This document shows, piece by piece, positions 34,667-43,841 of a stretch of 64,000 bases of DNA. The DNA comes from JAKLIX01 sp964605655 (lineage in GTDB: Bacteria; Bacteroidota; Bacteroidia; Bacteroidales; CAIXZF01): NCBI GenBank assembly GCA_964605655.1, contig CAZSDK010000010.1:1-64000 (forward strand). Direction: 5' to 3'. The notes beneath the pieces were generated by a model. It worked only from the letters and a program-made list of their open reading frames with translations, was not told the origin of the DNA and did no database searches. A program made the translations under genes and the position numbers. How positions within the stretch are numbered: the stretch's first letter is position 1; each line of letters begins with the position of its first letter.

Positions 34667-35623
34667 CTAATGTTTTCTTCCGATAGCTTTTTGGGCTGCA
34701 GATGCAATATGTGCTGCATCCAGACCGTACTTGAGCAGCAGTTCTTCAGGTTTCCCGCTCTCACCAAAAGAATCTACCACGGCGATCATTTCCAGGGGTA
34801 CCGGATAATGCCGGGCCGCGACTTGTGCAATGCTGTCACCCAGACCTCCGTTCCTTTCATGTTCTTCAGCAGTGACTGCGCACCCTGTCTTTCTGAGTGA
34901 CCGGATGATCCCTTCCTCATCAAGTGGTTTAATGGTATGAATATTAATTACTTCGGCTTCGATTCCCTGTTCAGACAGCCATGCTCCGGCTTCAAGCGCA
35001 TGCCATACCAAATGTCCCGTGGCAAAAAGAGTAACGTCTTTTCCTTGTCGGAGACACTGTAGCTTACCGATTTCAAATGGAAGATCTGCCGGAGTAAAAT
35101 TGGGGACTTTCGGTCTCCCGAACCGCAGATAGGCAGGACCCTGGTGGGATCCCAGAGCTATGGTGGCGACTTTGGTCTGGTTGAAATCGCAGGGAACGAT
35201 CACCGTCATATGCGGCAACATACGCATCAACCCGATATCTTCCAGGATCTGGTGGGTGGCTCCGTCTTCTCCCAGGGTAAGCCCGGCATGAGAAGCACAG
35301 ATTTTTACGTTCTTTTGTGAATAAGCAACCGATTGTCTGATCTGATCATAAACCCTCCCGGTAGAGAAGTTGGCAAAAGTGCCTGTAAACGGAATTTTCC
35401 CTCCAATGGTCAGGCCGGCGGCTATGCTGATCATATTGGCCTCTGCGATCCCAACCTGAATAAAGCGGTCAGGAAAGGCCTTTGCAAAAGCATCCATCCG
35501 GACGGATTCCATCAAATCGGCGGTGAGGGCAACCACCCGGGGATTGAGTTTTCCAAGCTCCAGCAATCCTTCCCCGAATCCTGCCCGGGTTTCTTTTTTT
35601 TCGTTTGAAGGGTATGGGTTCAT
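34667..35623 (-). CDS. Transketolase, C-terminal subunit
   Basis: A 318-residue protein equal to the pyrimidine-binding and C-terminal domains of transketolase: TADLMESVRMD, QVGIAEANMISIAAGLTIGGK with the catalytic Glu, PFTGTFANFSTGRVYDQIRQ, and a C-terminal domain (VTAEEHERNGGLGDSIAQ). It pairs with the N-terminal subunit at 37066-37902 to make a split transketolase of the pentose phosphate pathway. The ATG at 35623 is chosen; the frame is open for 74 more codons upstream, but these lie inside the VWA gene. It follows the VWA stop by 10 bases. Confidence 0.92.
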   Translation of the reverse strand: MNPYPSNEKKETRAGFGEGLLELGKLNPRVVALTADLMESVRMDAFAKAFPDRFIQVGIAEANMISIAAGLTIGGKIPFTGTFANFSTGRVYDQIRQSVAYSQKNVKICASHAGLTLGEDGATHQILEDIGLMRMLPHMTVIVPCDFNQTKVATIALGSHQGPAYLRFGRPKVPNFTPADLPFEIGKLQCLRQGKDVTLFATGHLVWHALEAGAWLSEQGIEAEVINIHTIKPLDEEGIIRSLRKTGCAVTAEEHERNGGLGDSIAQVAARHYPVPLEMIAVVDSFGESGKPEELLLKYGLDAAHIASAAQKAIGRKH

Positions 35624-35633
35624 AATGAGGAGG

Positions 35634-37061
35634 TTAATATAACTTAACATTGACGGTCTCACCGGATTCGATCTTAAAAGATCGTTCCACCGTGTGAAAG
35701 GAACGGTCGGCATACTTTGACCTGAATACTGCCCGGTAGGTGCCGGGTTGAAGGACCAGTGATTCAAGGTTGGGGACATTGTCCCTGAAGTTGTAAAGCC
35801 AAACCAGCCTGTTATCCTCTTCCTGATACAGACTGCCGTAGCCATTGGTCGACTTTTGGATCACCCCGATCCCCGGCATGGGGATCTCGACGGTTGTGGT
35901 ATGGCTTTGCCTGACTTCCACATCTTCTATCAAGAGCCGGGGCAGGCAAAGAATTTCAAGGTCATAATCACCCGTGAGATACTTCTCTGTCGTATTAAAT
36001 GACTGAACGTTAATGGTTTCCATTTTATCCTTCTGGCGTACGATGCAGGGAAGACTTTTAACATTGGCGATATTCCCGCCGACTTTAAGCTGAAGGTAGC
36101 CTTGTGGGCAACTCAGAGGGATCACGGTGTGTTTTCCAGGGACAAGCGTCACACTGTCGATACTTACGGGTGGAATGGTATGAACCACGAGATCGTAGGC
36201 AAGAAGGGGATCAATGACTAAGGTGTCAGGAAGACCTTTGTTATTGAAAGTATGGATAAAATTGTACTTGAGAAGACCGCTGAAGTTATCGTAGAAACTC
36301 ATGTTCACATTCGTTTCTGTCGGCTTGCCTTCGGTATCGAGAAGGTTCACCTGTGCGGTGGTTGAGTTGAGCGCCTGGGATATCACCACATTGAGGGCTT
36401 TGCCGAAGGCCTGTTCATCAGAAGCGTCAAAATAAGTTCCCACGCAGTCGAAAGCAGTCTTGAAATCCCTTCCTATCCCTATGATAAAGGGTTTAAGGAC
36501 GAGTCCCTTTTTCTGCAAAGCTCTCGATACGGCACAGGGATCTCCGTTACATTCCTCCAGGCCATCGGTGATGAGGACGATAATGTTGCGGCAGTGTTCA
36601 CAGGGGGGGAAATCACCGGCTGATTTCTCGAGTGAAAAAGCAATGGGAGTGGTGCCCCTGGGAACTATGGATTTCAAAACATGTTTGATCTTTTTGTTGT
36701 TTCCCGGACCAAAAGGTACTTCGAGGCGGGTGTCATCACAATCCTGGGGAGGATAGTTTTTCTGGTGTCCGTAAACCCGAAGTGCCATTTCCAGATTTTC
36801 CACATCACTCAGCGAATCGAGAAGGTTGGCCAGCAGTCGCTGGGCAATATTGATCTTCATATCGCTCTGCCATCGTCCGTACATGCTTTGGGATGCATCA
36901 AAAACAAATAGGATTCTGGTCAGGGTTTTCGGCGGTTCCTTGGTGTTGGCCTGCTGCCCCTGGGTCATTCCGAATATGGGGACCAACAGTAGCAAAAAGA
37001 GTATCAGTTTATGGAACAATTCTTTATTCAATTCGCAATTTTTGAATTGACTGATAAACAA
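35634..37061 (-). CDS. Exported von Willebrand factor A protein lying between the transketolase genes
   Basis: About 475 residues. A signal sequence (LILFLLLLVPIFGMTQG) precedes a VWA domain (about 45-235) with the metal site DASQSMYGRW, a conserved Thr in RGTTPIAFSLEKS and Asp in VLITDGLEEC. The remaining 230 residues look like beta-rich repeats (IDPLLAYDLVVHTIPPVS, YLTGDYDLEILCLP). The frame has no ATG before the signal sequence: starts available are TTG at 37061, 37031 or 37019. It begins 4 bases after the transketolase N-subunit stop and ends 10 bases before the C-subunit start, so it is in the same operon. Function unknown. Confidence 0.85.
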   Translation of the reverse strand: MFISQFKNCELNKELFHKLILFLLLLVPIFGMTQGQQANTKEPPKTLTRILFVFDASQSMYGRWQSDMKINIAQRLLANLLDSLSDVENLEMALRVYGHQKNYPPQDCDDTRLEVPFGPGNNKKIKHVLKSIVPRGTTPIAFSLEKSAGDFPPCEHCRNIIVLITDGLEECNGDPCAVSRALQKKGLVLKPFIIGIGRDFKTAFDCVGTYFDASDEQAFGKALNVVISQALNSTTAQVNLLDTEGKPTETNVNMSFYDNFSGLLKYNFIHTFNNKGLPDTLVIDPLLAYDLVVHTIPPVSIDSVTLVPGKHTVIPLSCPQGYLQLKVGGNIANVKSLPCIVRQKDKMETINVQSFNTTEKYLTGDYDLEILCLPRLLIEDVEVRQSHTTTVEIPMPGIGVIQKSTNGYGSLYQEEDNRLVWLYNFRDNVPNLESLVLQPGTYRAVFRSKYADRSFHTVERSFKIESGETVNVKLY

Positions 37062-37065
37062 TTAC

Positions 37066-37902
37066 TTAGTAGTCACCCAGCGTTTCTTTTAATTGTTCCA
37101 GTGCTCTGGCGGCCTGTTCCGGATTGGGTGCCACTCCGTGCCATTTGTGGTTGCCTGTCATGAAGTCCACTCCAAACCCCATCTCTGTATGCATCAGTAT
37201 GATCACAGGTTGCTGTTTACCCGTACATTGTAACGCATTTTTGAGGGTGTTTTGTACGTCTTCAATATTATTTCCATTCATTTCCAGCACTTTCCATCCA
37301 AATGCAGCCCATTTGGCATGCAGATCACCCAGGGTCACGACCTCTTCCACAGGGCCGTCGATTTGCTTATGGTTGTAATCGACGATGGCGATCAAGTTGT
37401 CAATTTTCCTGGCAGGGGCAAAAAGGGCGGCCTCCCAGACCTGGCCTTCCTGCAATTCCCCATCTCCCATCAATACATAGACCAGGTAAGGGTCCTGGTT
37501 CATTTTCTTTGCCAGGGCGGTCCCACAAGCCACCGATAATCCTTGTCCGAGGGACCCTGAAGACATTCTTACCCCGGGCAGTTTTTCGAAAGTGGTGGGA
37601 TGTCCCTGGAGGCGGGTGTTCAATTTCCTGAATGTACCAAGTTCGCTGGTGCTAAAATACCCAGACCGGGCTAGAACACTGTACCACAGGGCAGAGAGAT
37701 GCCCGTTCGAAAGAAGGAACACATCTTGTCCTTCACCGTCCAGGGTGAACCGGGCAGGATCATGTCGCAATACATCAAAATACAGGACGGTAAGCAGATC
37801 GGCACAACCGAGGGCCCCTCCTGGATGACCGCTTTGGGCACCTGCGACCATACGAATAATATCCCGCCTTACTTGGGAGGCGATCACGTTGAGGTCAGGC
37901 AT
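37066..37902 (-). CDS. Transketolase, N-terminal subunit
   Basis: A 278-residue protein equal to the thiamine-diphosphate-binding half of transketolase: GAQSGHPGGALGCADLLTVL, RMSSGSLGQGLSVACG, and the ThDP motif GDGELQEGQVWEA followed by the metal-binding Asn in VDYNHKQIDG. Split transketolases are common in archaea and in some bacteria. The partner half is two genes downstream, beyond a VWA gene. A candidate -7 box lies just upstream (37922-37929). Confidence 0.94.
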   Translation of the reverse strand: MPDLNVIASQVRRDIIRMVAGAQSGHPGGALGCADLLTVLYFDVLRHDPARFTLDGEGQDVFLLSNGHLSALWYSVLARSGYFSTSELGTFRKLNTRLQGHPTTFEKLPGVRMSSGSLGQGLSVACGTALAKKMNQDPYLVYVLMGDGELQEGQVWEAALFAPARKIDNLIAIVDYNHKQIDGPVEEVVTLGDLHAKWAAFGWKVLEMNGNNIEDVQNTLKNALQCTGKQQPVIILMHTEMGFGVDFMTGNHKWHGVAPNPEQAARALEQLKETLGDY

Positions 37903-37921
37903 AATCAGAATGTTAGACAGG

Positions 37922-37929
37922 CAAATGTA
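37922..37929 (-). promoter_or_regulatory. Candidate -7 box of the transketolase operon
   Basis: Minus-strand TACATTTG fits TAnnTTTG, 20 bases before the ATG at 37902. No TTTG at -33. Confidence 0.4.
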
Positions 37930-38013
37930 GATCGATTTGCCTTGAAACCTTCCGCCTTGTTAATAAGTATGGAAAAAACCAGTCCCCGAAAAATCCAGGT
38001 AGTTCCCGAACCA

Positions 38014-38778
38014 CTAACCGGGCATAAATCGTATGGGCAAGGTCAGGAGCACTTTGACGGGTTTCCCGTGCCGCTTGCCCGGACTCCATACCGGCATCAA
38101 ACGAACGACCCTGATGGCCTCCATGTCAATGGCCGGATCCACACTCTTGGCGATCTTAACGTTCTCAACTTTGCCGTTGATGTCAATGATAAAGCTGACG
38201 TGAACGACTCCGGAAACCTTGCGTATCAGAGCCGAAGAGGGATAGGTGATGTTGTCCCTTAAAAACTTGTTCAGGGCATTCGGCCCTCCCGGGAACTCAG
38301 GCAGCCGTTCTACCCTGATATAAATGGCCCCGGTATCTACACCTTCTCCTCCCGGTGTTTTTATCGTGAGCTGGTCGCCGGTTTTTGCTGTACTGTCTTT
38401 AAAATCAATTAAATCCTTCTTCAGGTCGATGGGTTTGGTGGGCGCAGCCTTCACCACTTCAGGTGGCTTGGTCAGTTCCGGGTCAGGAACCAGCGTCTGG
38501 TCCGACTGCTGAAAAGGTGGCAGATCGGGAGGAGCAGGAAGCTCTTCGTCAATGCCCATTTCCATCATTTCATAAACAGCGATCAGTTCCCCGGCACTGA
38601 TATGAGGTGCATCTTCCAGGTAATAATAAAGGAAAACACTCCCGAAAATGAGCAGGACCAAGCATACTGAAGTCGTCAATGCTCTTATGACCAGCCTCTT
38701 ATAGTTCTTCCTGATGAGGTAGGCACCATATTCCTTGTTCCGGTTTTCGAAAACGATATGATCGAGCTCTGTCAGCAT
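38014..38778 (-). CDS. TonB-family energy transducer
   Basis: A 254-residue inner-membrane protein. The N-terminus has the Bacteroidota TonB start (FENRNKEYGAYLIRKNYKR) and one membrane helix (VCLVLLIFGSVFLYYYL). A proline-rich periplasmic linker (PPDLPPFQQSDQTLVPDPEL) leads to a C-terminal TonB domain: LPEFPGGPNALNKFL, GVVHVSFIIDINGKVENVKI, VRLMPVWSPGKRHGKPV. It should couple the proton-motive force to outer-membrane transporters. No exbB/exbD or TonB-dependent receptor is nearby. Confidence 0.92.
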   Translation of the reverse strand: MLTELDHIVFENRNKEYGAYLIRKNYKRLVIRALTTSVCLVLLIFGSVFLYYYLEDAPHISAGELIAVYEMMEMGIDEELPAPPDLPPFQQSDQTLVPDPELTKPPEVVKAAPTKPIDLKKDLIDFKDSTAKTGDQLTIKTPGGEGVDTGAIYIRVERLPEFPGGPNALNKFLRDNITYPSSALIRKVSGVVHVSFIIDINGKVENVKIAKSVDPAIDMEAIRVVRLMPVWSPGKRHGKPVKVLLTLPIRFMPG

Positions 38779-38791
38779 GTCTTAATCAATG

Positions 38792-38799
38792 CAAAGTTA
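38792..38799 (-). promoter_or_regulatory. Candidate -7 box of the TonB-family gene
   Basis: Minus-strand TAACTTTG fits TAnnTTTG, 13 bases before the ATG at 38778; the leader would be very short. It faces the ychF box at 38824-38831. Confidence 0.4.
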
Positions 38800-38823
38800 G
38801 AACGATTTAACCTCTGTAATCTG

Positions 38824-38831
38824 TATCTTTG
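38824..38831 (+). promoter_or_regulatory. Candidate -7 box of ychF
   Basis: TATCTTTG fits TAnnTTTG, 16 bases before the ATG at 38848. It supports this start over an upstream in-frame one at 38758. The -33 element is weak. Confidence 0.5.
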
Positions 38832-38847
38832 TGCCAAAATAGGTGTT

Positions 38848-39948
38848 ATGCCATTGAAATGCGGAATTATCGGGTTGACCAATTCGGGTAAAACAACCCT
38901 ATTTAATTGTATGTCAACGACTAAAGCACAGGCTACTCAGTTTGCCTACAGTGCGACCAAATCCAACCTCGGCGTCGTGAATGTTCCTGATCCGAGATTA
39001 TACAAGATCGACAACCTGATACATTCTGCAAAGATCGTACCTACAACCGTTGAGATAGTCGATATCCCCGGATTGGCAAAGGGTGCCAGCGAGGGGGAAG
39101 GAATAGGCAACAAGTTCCTTGCGGATATCCGCAATACCGATGCGATCATCCATGTCCTCCGTTGTTTCGAAGATGTAACCCTTCCGCATGTGGAAGGTTC
39201 CATCAACCCCGTCAGGGACAGGGAGATCGTTGATCTTGAACTTCAAATAGCTGATCTTGAATCGGTTGACAGAAAATTACAGCGCATTGAGAAAGCAGCC
39301 AAAGTGGGAGGTGATAAGGAAGCCAAGAAGATGGCCGAGGTGCTTCATGTATATAAGGCCCATCTCGAATCTTTTCAGTCAGCACGGACCGTTCCTCTTG
39401 TAAAGGAGGACCAGAAACTGGTCCAGGACCTTTGTCTGCTCACCGCCAAACCCGTTATGTACGTTTGCAATGTCGATGAGAATTCAGCCGTGAGCGGCAA
39501 TCGCTATGTAGAGCAGTTCAAAGAAGCCATGAAAGATGAAGATGCTGAGATACTGATCATTGCCGGAGCCATGGAGGCGGATATTTCGGAACTCGATGCG
39601 GCTGAGGACCGTCTTGCCTTTTTACAGGAAATGGGGCTGGAAGAGCCGGGAGTGGATAAACTCATACGTTCTGCGTATAAGTTATTGAAGATGAGGACAT
39701 TCTTTACAGCTGGTCCGAAAGAGGTCAGGGCATGGACCATCCATGAAGGAGAAACCGCACCCAATGCGGCAGGGGTCATCCACAGCGACCTGGAAAGGGG
39801 ATTCATTCGCGCGGAGGTGATGAAATACCAGGATTTTATTGAACTGGGCTCCGAGCATGGCTGCAGGGATGCCGGTAAACTCATGATCGAAGGCAAGAAT
39901 TATATCGTTCAGGACGGGGATATCCTCCACATCCGCTTTAATGTCTGA
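38848..39948 (+). CDS. ychF: Redox-regulated ATPase/GTPase YchF (Obg family)
   Basis: A 366-residue Obg-family P-loop protein. The start MPLKCGIIGLTNSGKTTLFN contains the G1 loop; DIPGLAKGASEGEGIGNKFL is G3 and its glycine-rich switch; a coiled insert follows, and the C-terminal TGS domain ends with KNYIVQDGDILHIRFNV. YchF binds ATP rather than GTP because of an altered G4 motif, and it binds ribosomes. The ATG at 38848 is used because the 30 residues upstream are unlike the family and because a promoter box lies between. Confidence 0.95.
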   Translation: MPLKCGIIGLTNSGKTTLFNCMSTTKAQATQFAYSATKSNLGVVNVPDPRLYKIDNLIHSAKIVPTTVEIVDIPGLAKGASEGEGIGNKFLADIRNTDAIIHVLRCFEDVTLPHVEGSINPVRDREIVDLELQIADLESVDRKLQRIEKAAKVGGDKEAKKMAEVLHVYKAHLESFQSARTVPLVKEDQKLVQDLCLLTAKPVMYVCNVDENSAVSGNRYVEQFKEAMKDEDAEILIIAGAMEADISELDAAEDRLAFLQEMGLEEPGVDKLIRSAYKLLKMRTFFTAGPKEVRAWTIHEGETAPNAAGVIHSDLERGFIRAEVMKYQDFIELGSEHGCRDAGKLMIEGKNYIVQDGDILHIRFNV

Positions 39949-39953
39949 GGTCC

Positions 39954-40874
39954 CTAAAAGTACAGAGCATGGAATTTAAATCCCTGTGGATGATTGAATT
40001 CCAGTGCCGGCATGGGCACTTTGACTGCGTCCAGCAATAAAAACAAGGTTTTTAACAGGGGAGAGCGGGTTTTTATCTTTGAGAAAGCCAGGTCAGGACT
40101 CAGAAAAAATCTCCTGTATCTGATCTCAGTGGGCAAGGTTGTGCCCAGGTAGGAGATTGGGTTCTCCCTCCCACCCAGCATCCCGCTTCCACTGTATCCA
40201 AAAGCCAGGTTGAGCCATGAGGGGACAATGGGATTATTAAAAAAGGAGGAGGGATTTCCGCTGATCCAACAGGTGGTCCCGTTGTAATCCTTGATCAGGT
40301 TTTCCGGCCAGGTCTTGCCCAGGAGGTCCGGTCTCAGATCCGGATAGGAGGTTGAATGATAGGAATATTTAATCATGAACCTCTGTTCGTGCCAGCATGA
40401 TTGTTGTATGGCAAACAAACTGCTCCCGGCCAGGTTGGCTGCCAGATCGCTCCATGAAAATCCCCATTGGCAGCTATAACCATCCAGAAACTCAATGCTT
40501 CCCAGGTACAGTGTGCTGAAAAGTGCACCATGCCAGATGCTCTGCCTGTCACGATAACCGGCCCAGGCTGAGGCTGTGTAAGTATACCTGCTGAGAAGAT
40601 AGGCTGAAAGCCCGTGTCCGGCTTTGTCTGACTGTTGCCACTCCGGCAGATCATCAAAAACATGAAAAGAGGCCCTGGGATAGTCGCGATACCAAGCCTG
40701 GTTCAACAGGATCATGCTGGTGGCATAGCCTGCGGCATAGGTCCCGGCCAACAGGTATTTCCTGTACCGGAAAGTGCTGTCAGTCATGCATCCTGAAGAC
40801 TGTCCGGACCCGGTATTCAGGGCCAGCAGCAAGGGACACCACAGAACAATATGTCGTAAGATTCTGATTCTCAA
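39954..40874 (-). CDS. DUF2279-type exported protein
   Basis: A 306-residue protein with a signal sequence (HIVLWCPLLLALNTGSGQ) and a DUF2279 region: LNQAWYRDYPRASFHVFDD, WQQSDKAGHGLSAYLLSRYT, SIEFLDGYSCQWGFSWSDLAANLAG. The conserved DKxGHxxxAY stretch is the mark of this predicted periplasmic/outer-membrane family, whose role is unknown. The frame starts at TTG 40874; a stop codon lies just upstream in frame, and the first ATG would remove the signal sequence. It is last in the dapF-mltG run. Confidence 0.8.
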   Translation of the reverse strand: MRIRILRHIVLWCPLLLALNTGSGQSSGCMTDSTFRYRKYLLAGTYAAGYATSMILLNQAWYRDYPRASFHVFDDLPEWQQSDKAGHGLSAYLLSRYTYTASAWAGYRDRQSIWHGALFSTLYLGSIEFLDGYSCQWGFSWSDLAANLAGSSLFAIQQSCWHEQRFMIKYSYHSTSYPDLRPDLLGKTWPENLIKDYNGTTCWISGNPSSFFNNPIVPSWLNLAFGYSGSGMLGGRENPISYLGTTLPTEIRYRRFFLSPDLAFSKIKTRSPLLKTLFLLLDAVKVPMPALEFNHPQGFKFHALYF

Positions 40875-40891
40875 GCTTTTTTATTGAAATA

Positions 40892-42238
40892 CTAAGTACC
40901 GGGACCGGTAATGAAGGGTTGTATTACCAGCCTGGCTTGTGCTACTTTTTCTTCCAGGAGTTCCTGATGGTTGGCTTCCACGATGAATCGAAGATAAGGC
41001 TCTGTATTAGAAGGTCTTATGTTGTACCACCAATCTTTGAAGTCATACCTGATCCCATCGAAATCAAAATGACGAAGGGGTGTTTCCCCGGAAAGGAAAT
41101 GCCGGGTAAGCGTTTCCATGGCGCGAACCTTGTCCTCTACTGTAAAGTTGATCTCTCCGGAATTGTGGTACCTCCTGATCTGTCCGATGAATTCAGAAAC
41201 ACGGATATTTCTGATTCTCATCTCATCAAAGACCTTCAATGCCAGGATGCATGCAAGTATTCCGGAATCGGAATAATAGAAATCCCTGAAATAATAATGC
41301 CCGGCATATTCTCCTCCAAAAATACCGTTCATCTCTTTAAGTTTGGGAACGGCATGAGCTCTGCCGACTTTCCACATACTGACTTCTGCGCCCAATGCTT
41401 CCAGGTACTCAACCACCGATCTGGAGGTCCTGATATCGACCAGTACTTTCCCTTTTTCCTTTCCGAGAAAATGGTTACCGAGGACAGCAATGATCAGGTC
41501 AGGGGGGATGCTTTGCCCATTCTCATCGATGAAAACCACCCGGTCGCCGTCTCCGTCGAAGAGGGCACCCAGGTCGGATTTACTTAAAGTGATGAGTGAC
41601 TTAATATCATGTAAATTATTTTCATCTAACGGATTAGGATTATGTGCCGGGAAATGACCATCCGGTTCCAGGTAGAGGTAATTCACTTCGGGCCCGAAGA
41701 TTTCCTTGAGGAACAATCCTGCCATTCCATGGGAGGCGTCCATCGAGATCCGGAGTCCATGCCGGGGCATAAACCTCTTCAGGAAATTCAGGTACTCGGG
41801 TTTGAAGTCCACATCGACCCAATGACCCTTCATTATGCCCGGTACCGGTTTTTTCCTGATCCATTCTTCGATCAGGTTCAGTCCTGAGTTAAAACCCACC
41901 GGCATGGCACCAGGCCCGGAAATTTTCAGTCCGTTATATTCCGGGGGATTATGAGAGGCAGTGATCTGAACCGAAAGCCCGTATCCATATCTGGCGGTCA
42001 GGTAATAGATCATCGGGGTGGTGGTCAGACCTGCATAATGCACCGTGGTCCCGGCATCAAGCAAACCTTTTAATAATGCATCGTAAATATCAATGGATGA
42101 ATTTCTTGCATCTCTGCCAACCAGTACTTTTTCCGAAGGAATCAGTTGAGGAAGATAGTAGCCTATCCGGTAAATATCCTCCAGGGTAAAATCCACTCCC
42201 GGGATACCCCTGATATCATAAGATTTGAATGCACTCAT
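40892..42238 (-). CDS. Phosphomannomutase/phosphoglucomutase
   Basis: A 448-residue alpha-D-phosphohexomutase. Motifs in order: SAFKSYDIRGIPG at the start, the catalytic serine loop TASHNPPEYNGLKISG, the metal-binding loop DGDGDRVVFID, the sugar-binding GGEYAGHYYF and the C-terminal phosphate loop RPSNTEPYLRF. It interconverts hexose 1- and 6-phosphates for nucleotide-sugar synthesis. The ATG at 42238 (MSAFKSYDIRG) lies 4 bases after the mltG stop; an upstream start at 42355 would lie within mltG. Confidence 0.94.
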   Translation of the reverse strand: MSAFKSYDIRGIPGVDFTLEDIYRIGYYLPQLIPSEKVLVGRDARNSSIDIYDALLKGLLDAGTTVHYAGLTTTPMIYYLTARYGYGLSVQITASHNPPEYNGLKISGPGAMPVGFNSGLNLIEEWIRKKPVPGIMKGHWVDVDFKPEYLNFLKRFMPRHGLRISMDASHGMAGLFLKEIFGPEVNYLYLEPDGHFPAHNPNPLDENNLHDIKSLITLSKSDLGALFDGDGDRVVFIDENGQSIPPDLIIAVLGNHFLGKEKGKVLVDIRTSRSVVEYLEALGAEVSMWKVGRAHAVPKLKEMNGIFGGEYAGHYYFRDFYYSDSGILACILALKVFDEMRIRNIRVSEFIGQIRRYHNSGEINFTVEDKVRAMETLTRHFLSGETPLRHFDFDGIRYDFKDWWYNIRPSNTEPYLRFIVEANHQELLEEKVAQARLVIQPFITGPGT

Positions 42239-42242
42239 GGTA

Positions 42243-43313
42243 TTATCTTCTGATCCTGGCTTTGTCGAGTGCCCTTTGGTAGGCCCTGGCGTAAACCTGG
42301 TGCCGTGCAAAGTCGGTGGAGAAACGATGGTATCCTGAGAAATCCTCTTTTGCACAGAAAAACAGATAGTTATGTTTCTCTGCTTTAAGTACAGCTTCTA
42401 TAGAGGAAATTGAAGGCATGGTGATAGGTCCGGGAGGTAAGCCCTTGTATTTATAAGTGTTATAAGGGGAATCAAACTCCAGATCTTTTTTTAGTAAACG
42501 TTTGATGCTGTAATCCCCCATGGCAAAAATCACCGTAGGGTCCGCTTCAAGCGGAATGTCACGTTTCAGCCGGTTTAAGTAAACCCCTGCTATGGCGGGC
42601 TTCTCATCGTTTTTAACCGTTTCCATCTCCACAATGGAGGCGAGTATAGAAACCTGGACCGGGGTCAATCCCAGGTTTTTTGCCCGTTCTTTCTTCTGAG
42701 CCGTCCAGTAAGTCTTATATTCCCTGATCATCCGTTGCACGAACTGGTCGGCAGATGTGTTCCAGTACATTTCATAAGTATTGGGAATGAACAGGCAAAG
42801 TACGTCATCTTTCGTAAAGTTCATTGAATCAGGTAACTGTGGTTTATTCAACCATTCCAGCAGTCGGATGGAATCGACCTCCAGCTGACGTCCGATTCTC
42901 CCGGCTAGCATACTCTTGTTTCTTATGTTGTTAAAAATCAGCCTCACCGGATCCTGCTTCCCGGATCGTAACAAATTGACAATGTCGAGATTGCTCATGT
43001 CGCGGATAATACGGTACCTGCCTGCTTTGACTCTGGAAGGGTATTTTTTAAGGTCCGCAACGAAACGAAATGCGTCAATATCTTTAATAAGATGCTGATT
43101 TTCAAGATCCCTGACCACCGTCTCAAAATCAGAACCGGTCCTGATGTAGAAGTACGCCTGGTCCTTTACCAGGCTGACATTGGGAGTGTAAAGACGGTAT
43201 AGCGCCAGGCCGGCAATTAAAGCTGCCAACAGAAGGAGTCCCAGGATGGTCCATAAAAGAAATCTATTAAATTTCCGTCGTTTTACCAAAGGAGGCTGAT
43301 GATCAGGGTTCAT
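42243..43313 (-). CDS. mltG: Endolytic murein transglycosylase MltG
   Basis: A 356-residue membrane-anchored enzyme. One N-terminal helix (FLLWTILGLLLLAALIAGLALY) precedes a LysM-like region and the YceG catalytic domain: SILASIVEMETVKNDEKPAIAG with the catalytic Glu, VYLNRLKRDIPLEADPTVIF, and SPYNTYKYKGLPPGPITMPS. It cleaves nascent glycan strands near the cytoplasmic membrane. Its ATG overlaps the stop of the GNAT gene by 4 bases. Confidence 0.95.
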   Translation of the reverse strand: MNPDHQPPLVKRRKFNRFLLWTILGLLLLAALIAGLALYRLYTPNVSLVKDQAYFYIRTGSDFETVVRDLENQHLIKDIDAFRFVADLKKYPSRVKAGRYRIIRDMSNLDIVNLLRSGKQDPVRLIFNNIRNKSMLAGRIGRQLEVDSIRLLEWLNKPQLPDSMNFTKDDVLCLFIPNTYEMYWNTSADQFVQRMIREYKTYWTAQKKERAKNLGLTPVQVSILASIVEMETVKNDEKPAIAGVYLNRLKRDIPLEADPTVIFAMGDYSIKRLLKKDLEFDSPYNTYKYKGLPPGPITMPSISSIEAVLKAEKHNYLFFCAKEDFSGYHRFSTDFARHQVYARAYQRALDKARIRR

Positions 43314-43837
43314 GTTGAAGAAGGGTTGAGTAGTTGCAGAAAGTGTTCGTCAACGAATCCATCTTTTGACCTTTGCCATTGGGTCTTTGTACCGGTAATA
43401 ACGAACCCGGCTTTGGTGAACAAATCCAGGCTGGAAACATTATTAGTGGCCATACTGCAATATAACTGGTGTAATCTTAAATATTCGAAGGCATAATGAA
43501 TGAGCAGCCGCAGGGCTTCCCCGGCAAAGCCTTTTCCTCTCTCCGTTTTAACCAGCATGATTCCGATACCTGCTCTTTGGTGAAAGGGGTCAAAATCAAA
43601 GAGATCGATGGTGCCAATCGGTTCATGGGCAGGTTCTTTTTTTATGATCATCAACCGAAGTTGTTTGGTTGTATAAATATCGTGGGAGGAACGGGCAATA
43701 TACTGTTCAAGGACATGCCTGGAAAAGGGGACCAGAGTATTGCTGACCTGCCAGATTTCCAGGTCATTCTCCCACTGGAACAATACTTCAATGTCTTCGG
43801 GTTCCAATGCTCGTAAGAACAAATGCGTACCTTCCAT
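43310..43837 (-). CDS. GNAT family N-acetyltransferase
   Basis: A 175-residue acetyltransferase of the RimJ/RimL-like group. It begins LFLRALEPEDIEVLFQWEND and has the acetyl-CoA loop around GIGIMLVKTERGKGFAGEAL (Q/R-x-x-G-x-G/A form), then LHQLYCSMATNNVSSLDLFTKAGF. The substrate is unknown; relatives acetylate ribosomal proteins, polyamines or small amines. It lies between dapF and mltG with overlaps or gaps of only a few bases. Confidence 0.9.
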   Translation of the reverse strand: MEGTHLFLRALEPEDIEVLFQWENDLEIWQVSNTLVPFSRHVLEQYIARSSHDIYTTKQLRLMIIKKEPAHEPIGTIDLFDFDPFHQRAGIGIMLVKTERGKGFAGEALRLLIHYAFEYLRLHQLYCSMATNNVSSLDLFTKAGFVITGTKTQWQRSKDGFVDEHFLQLLNPSST

Positions 43838-43841
43838 GTTT

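Noticed and set aside
38758..38847. Upstream start for YchF
   Set aside because: The 30 extra residues do not fit the family and a promoter -7 box lies within them.
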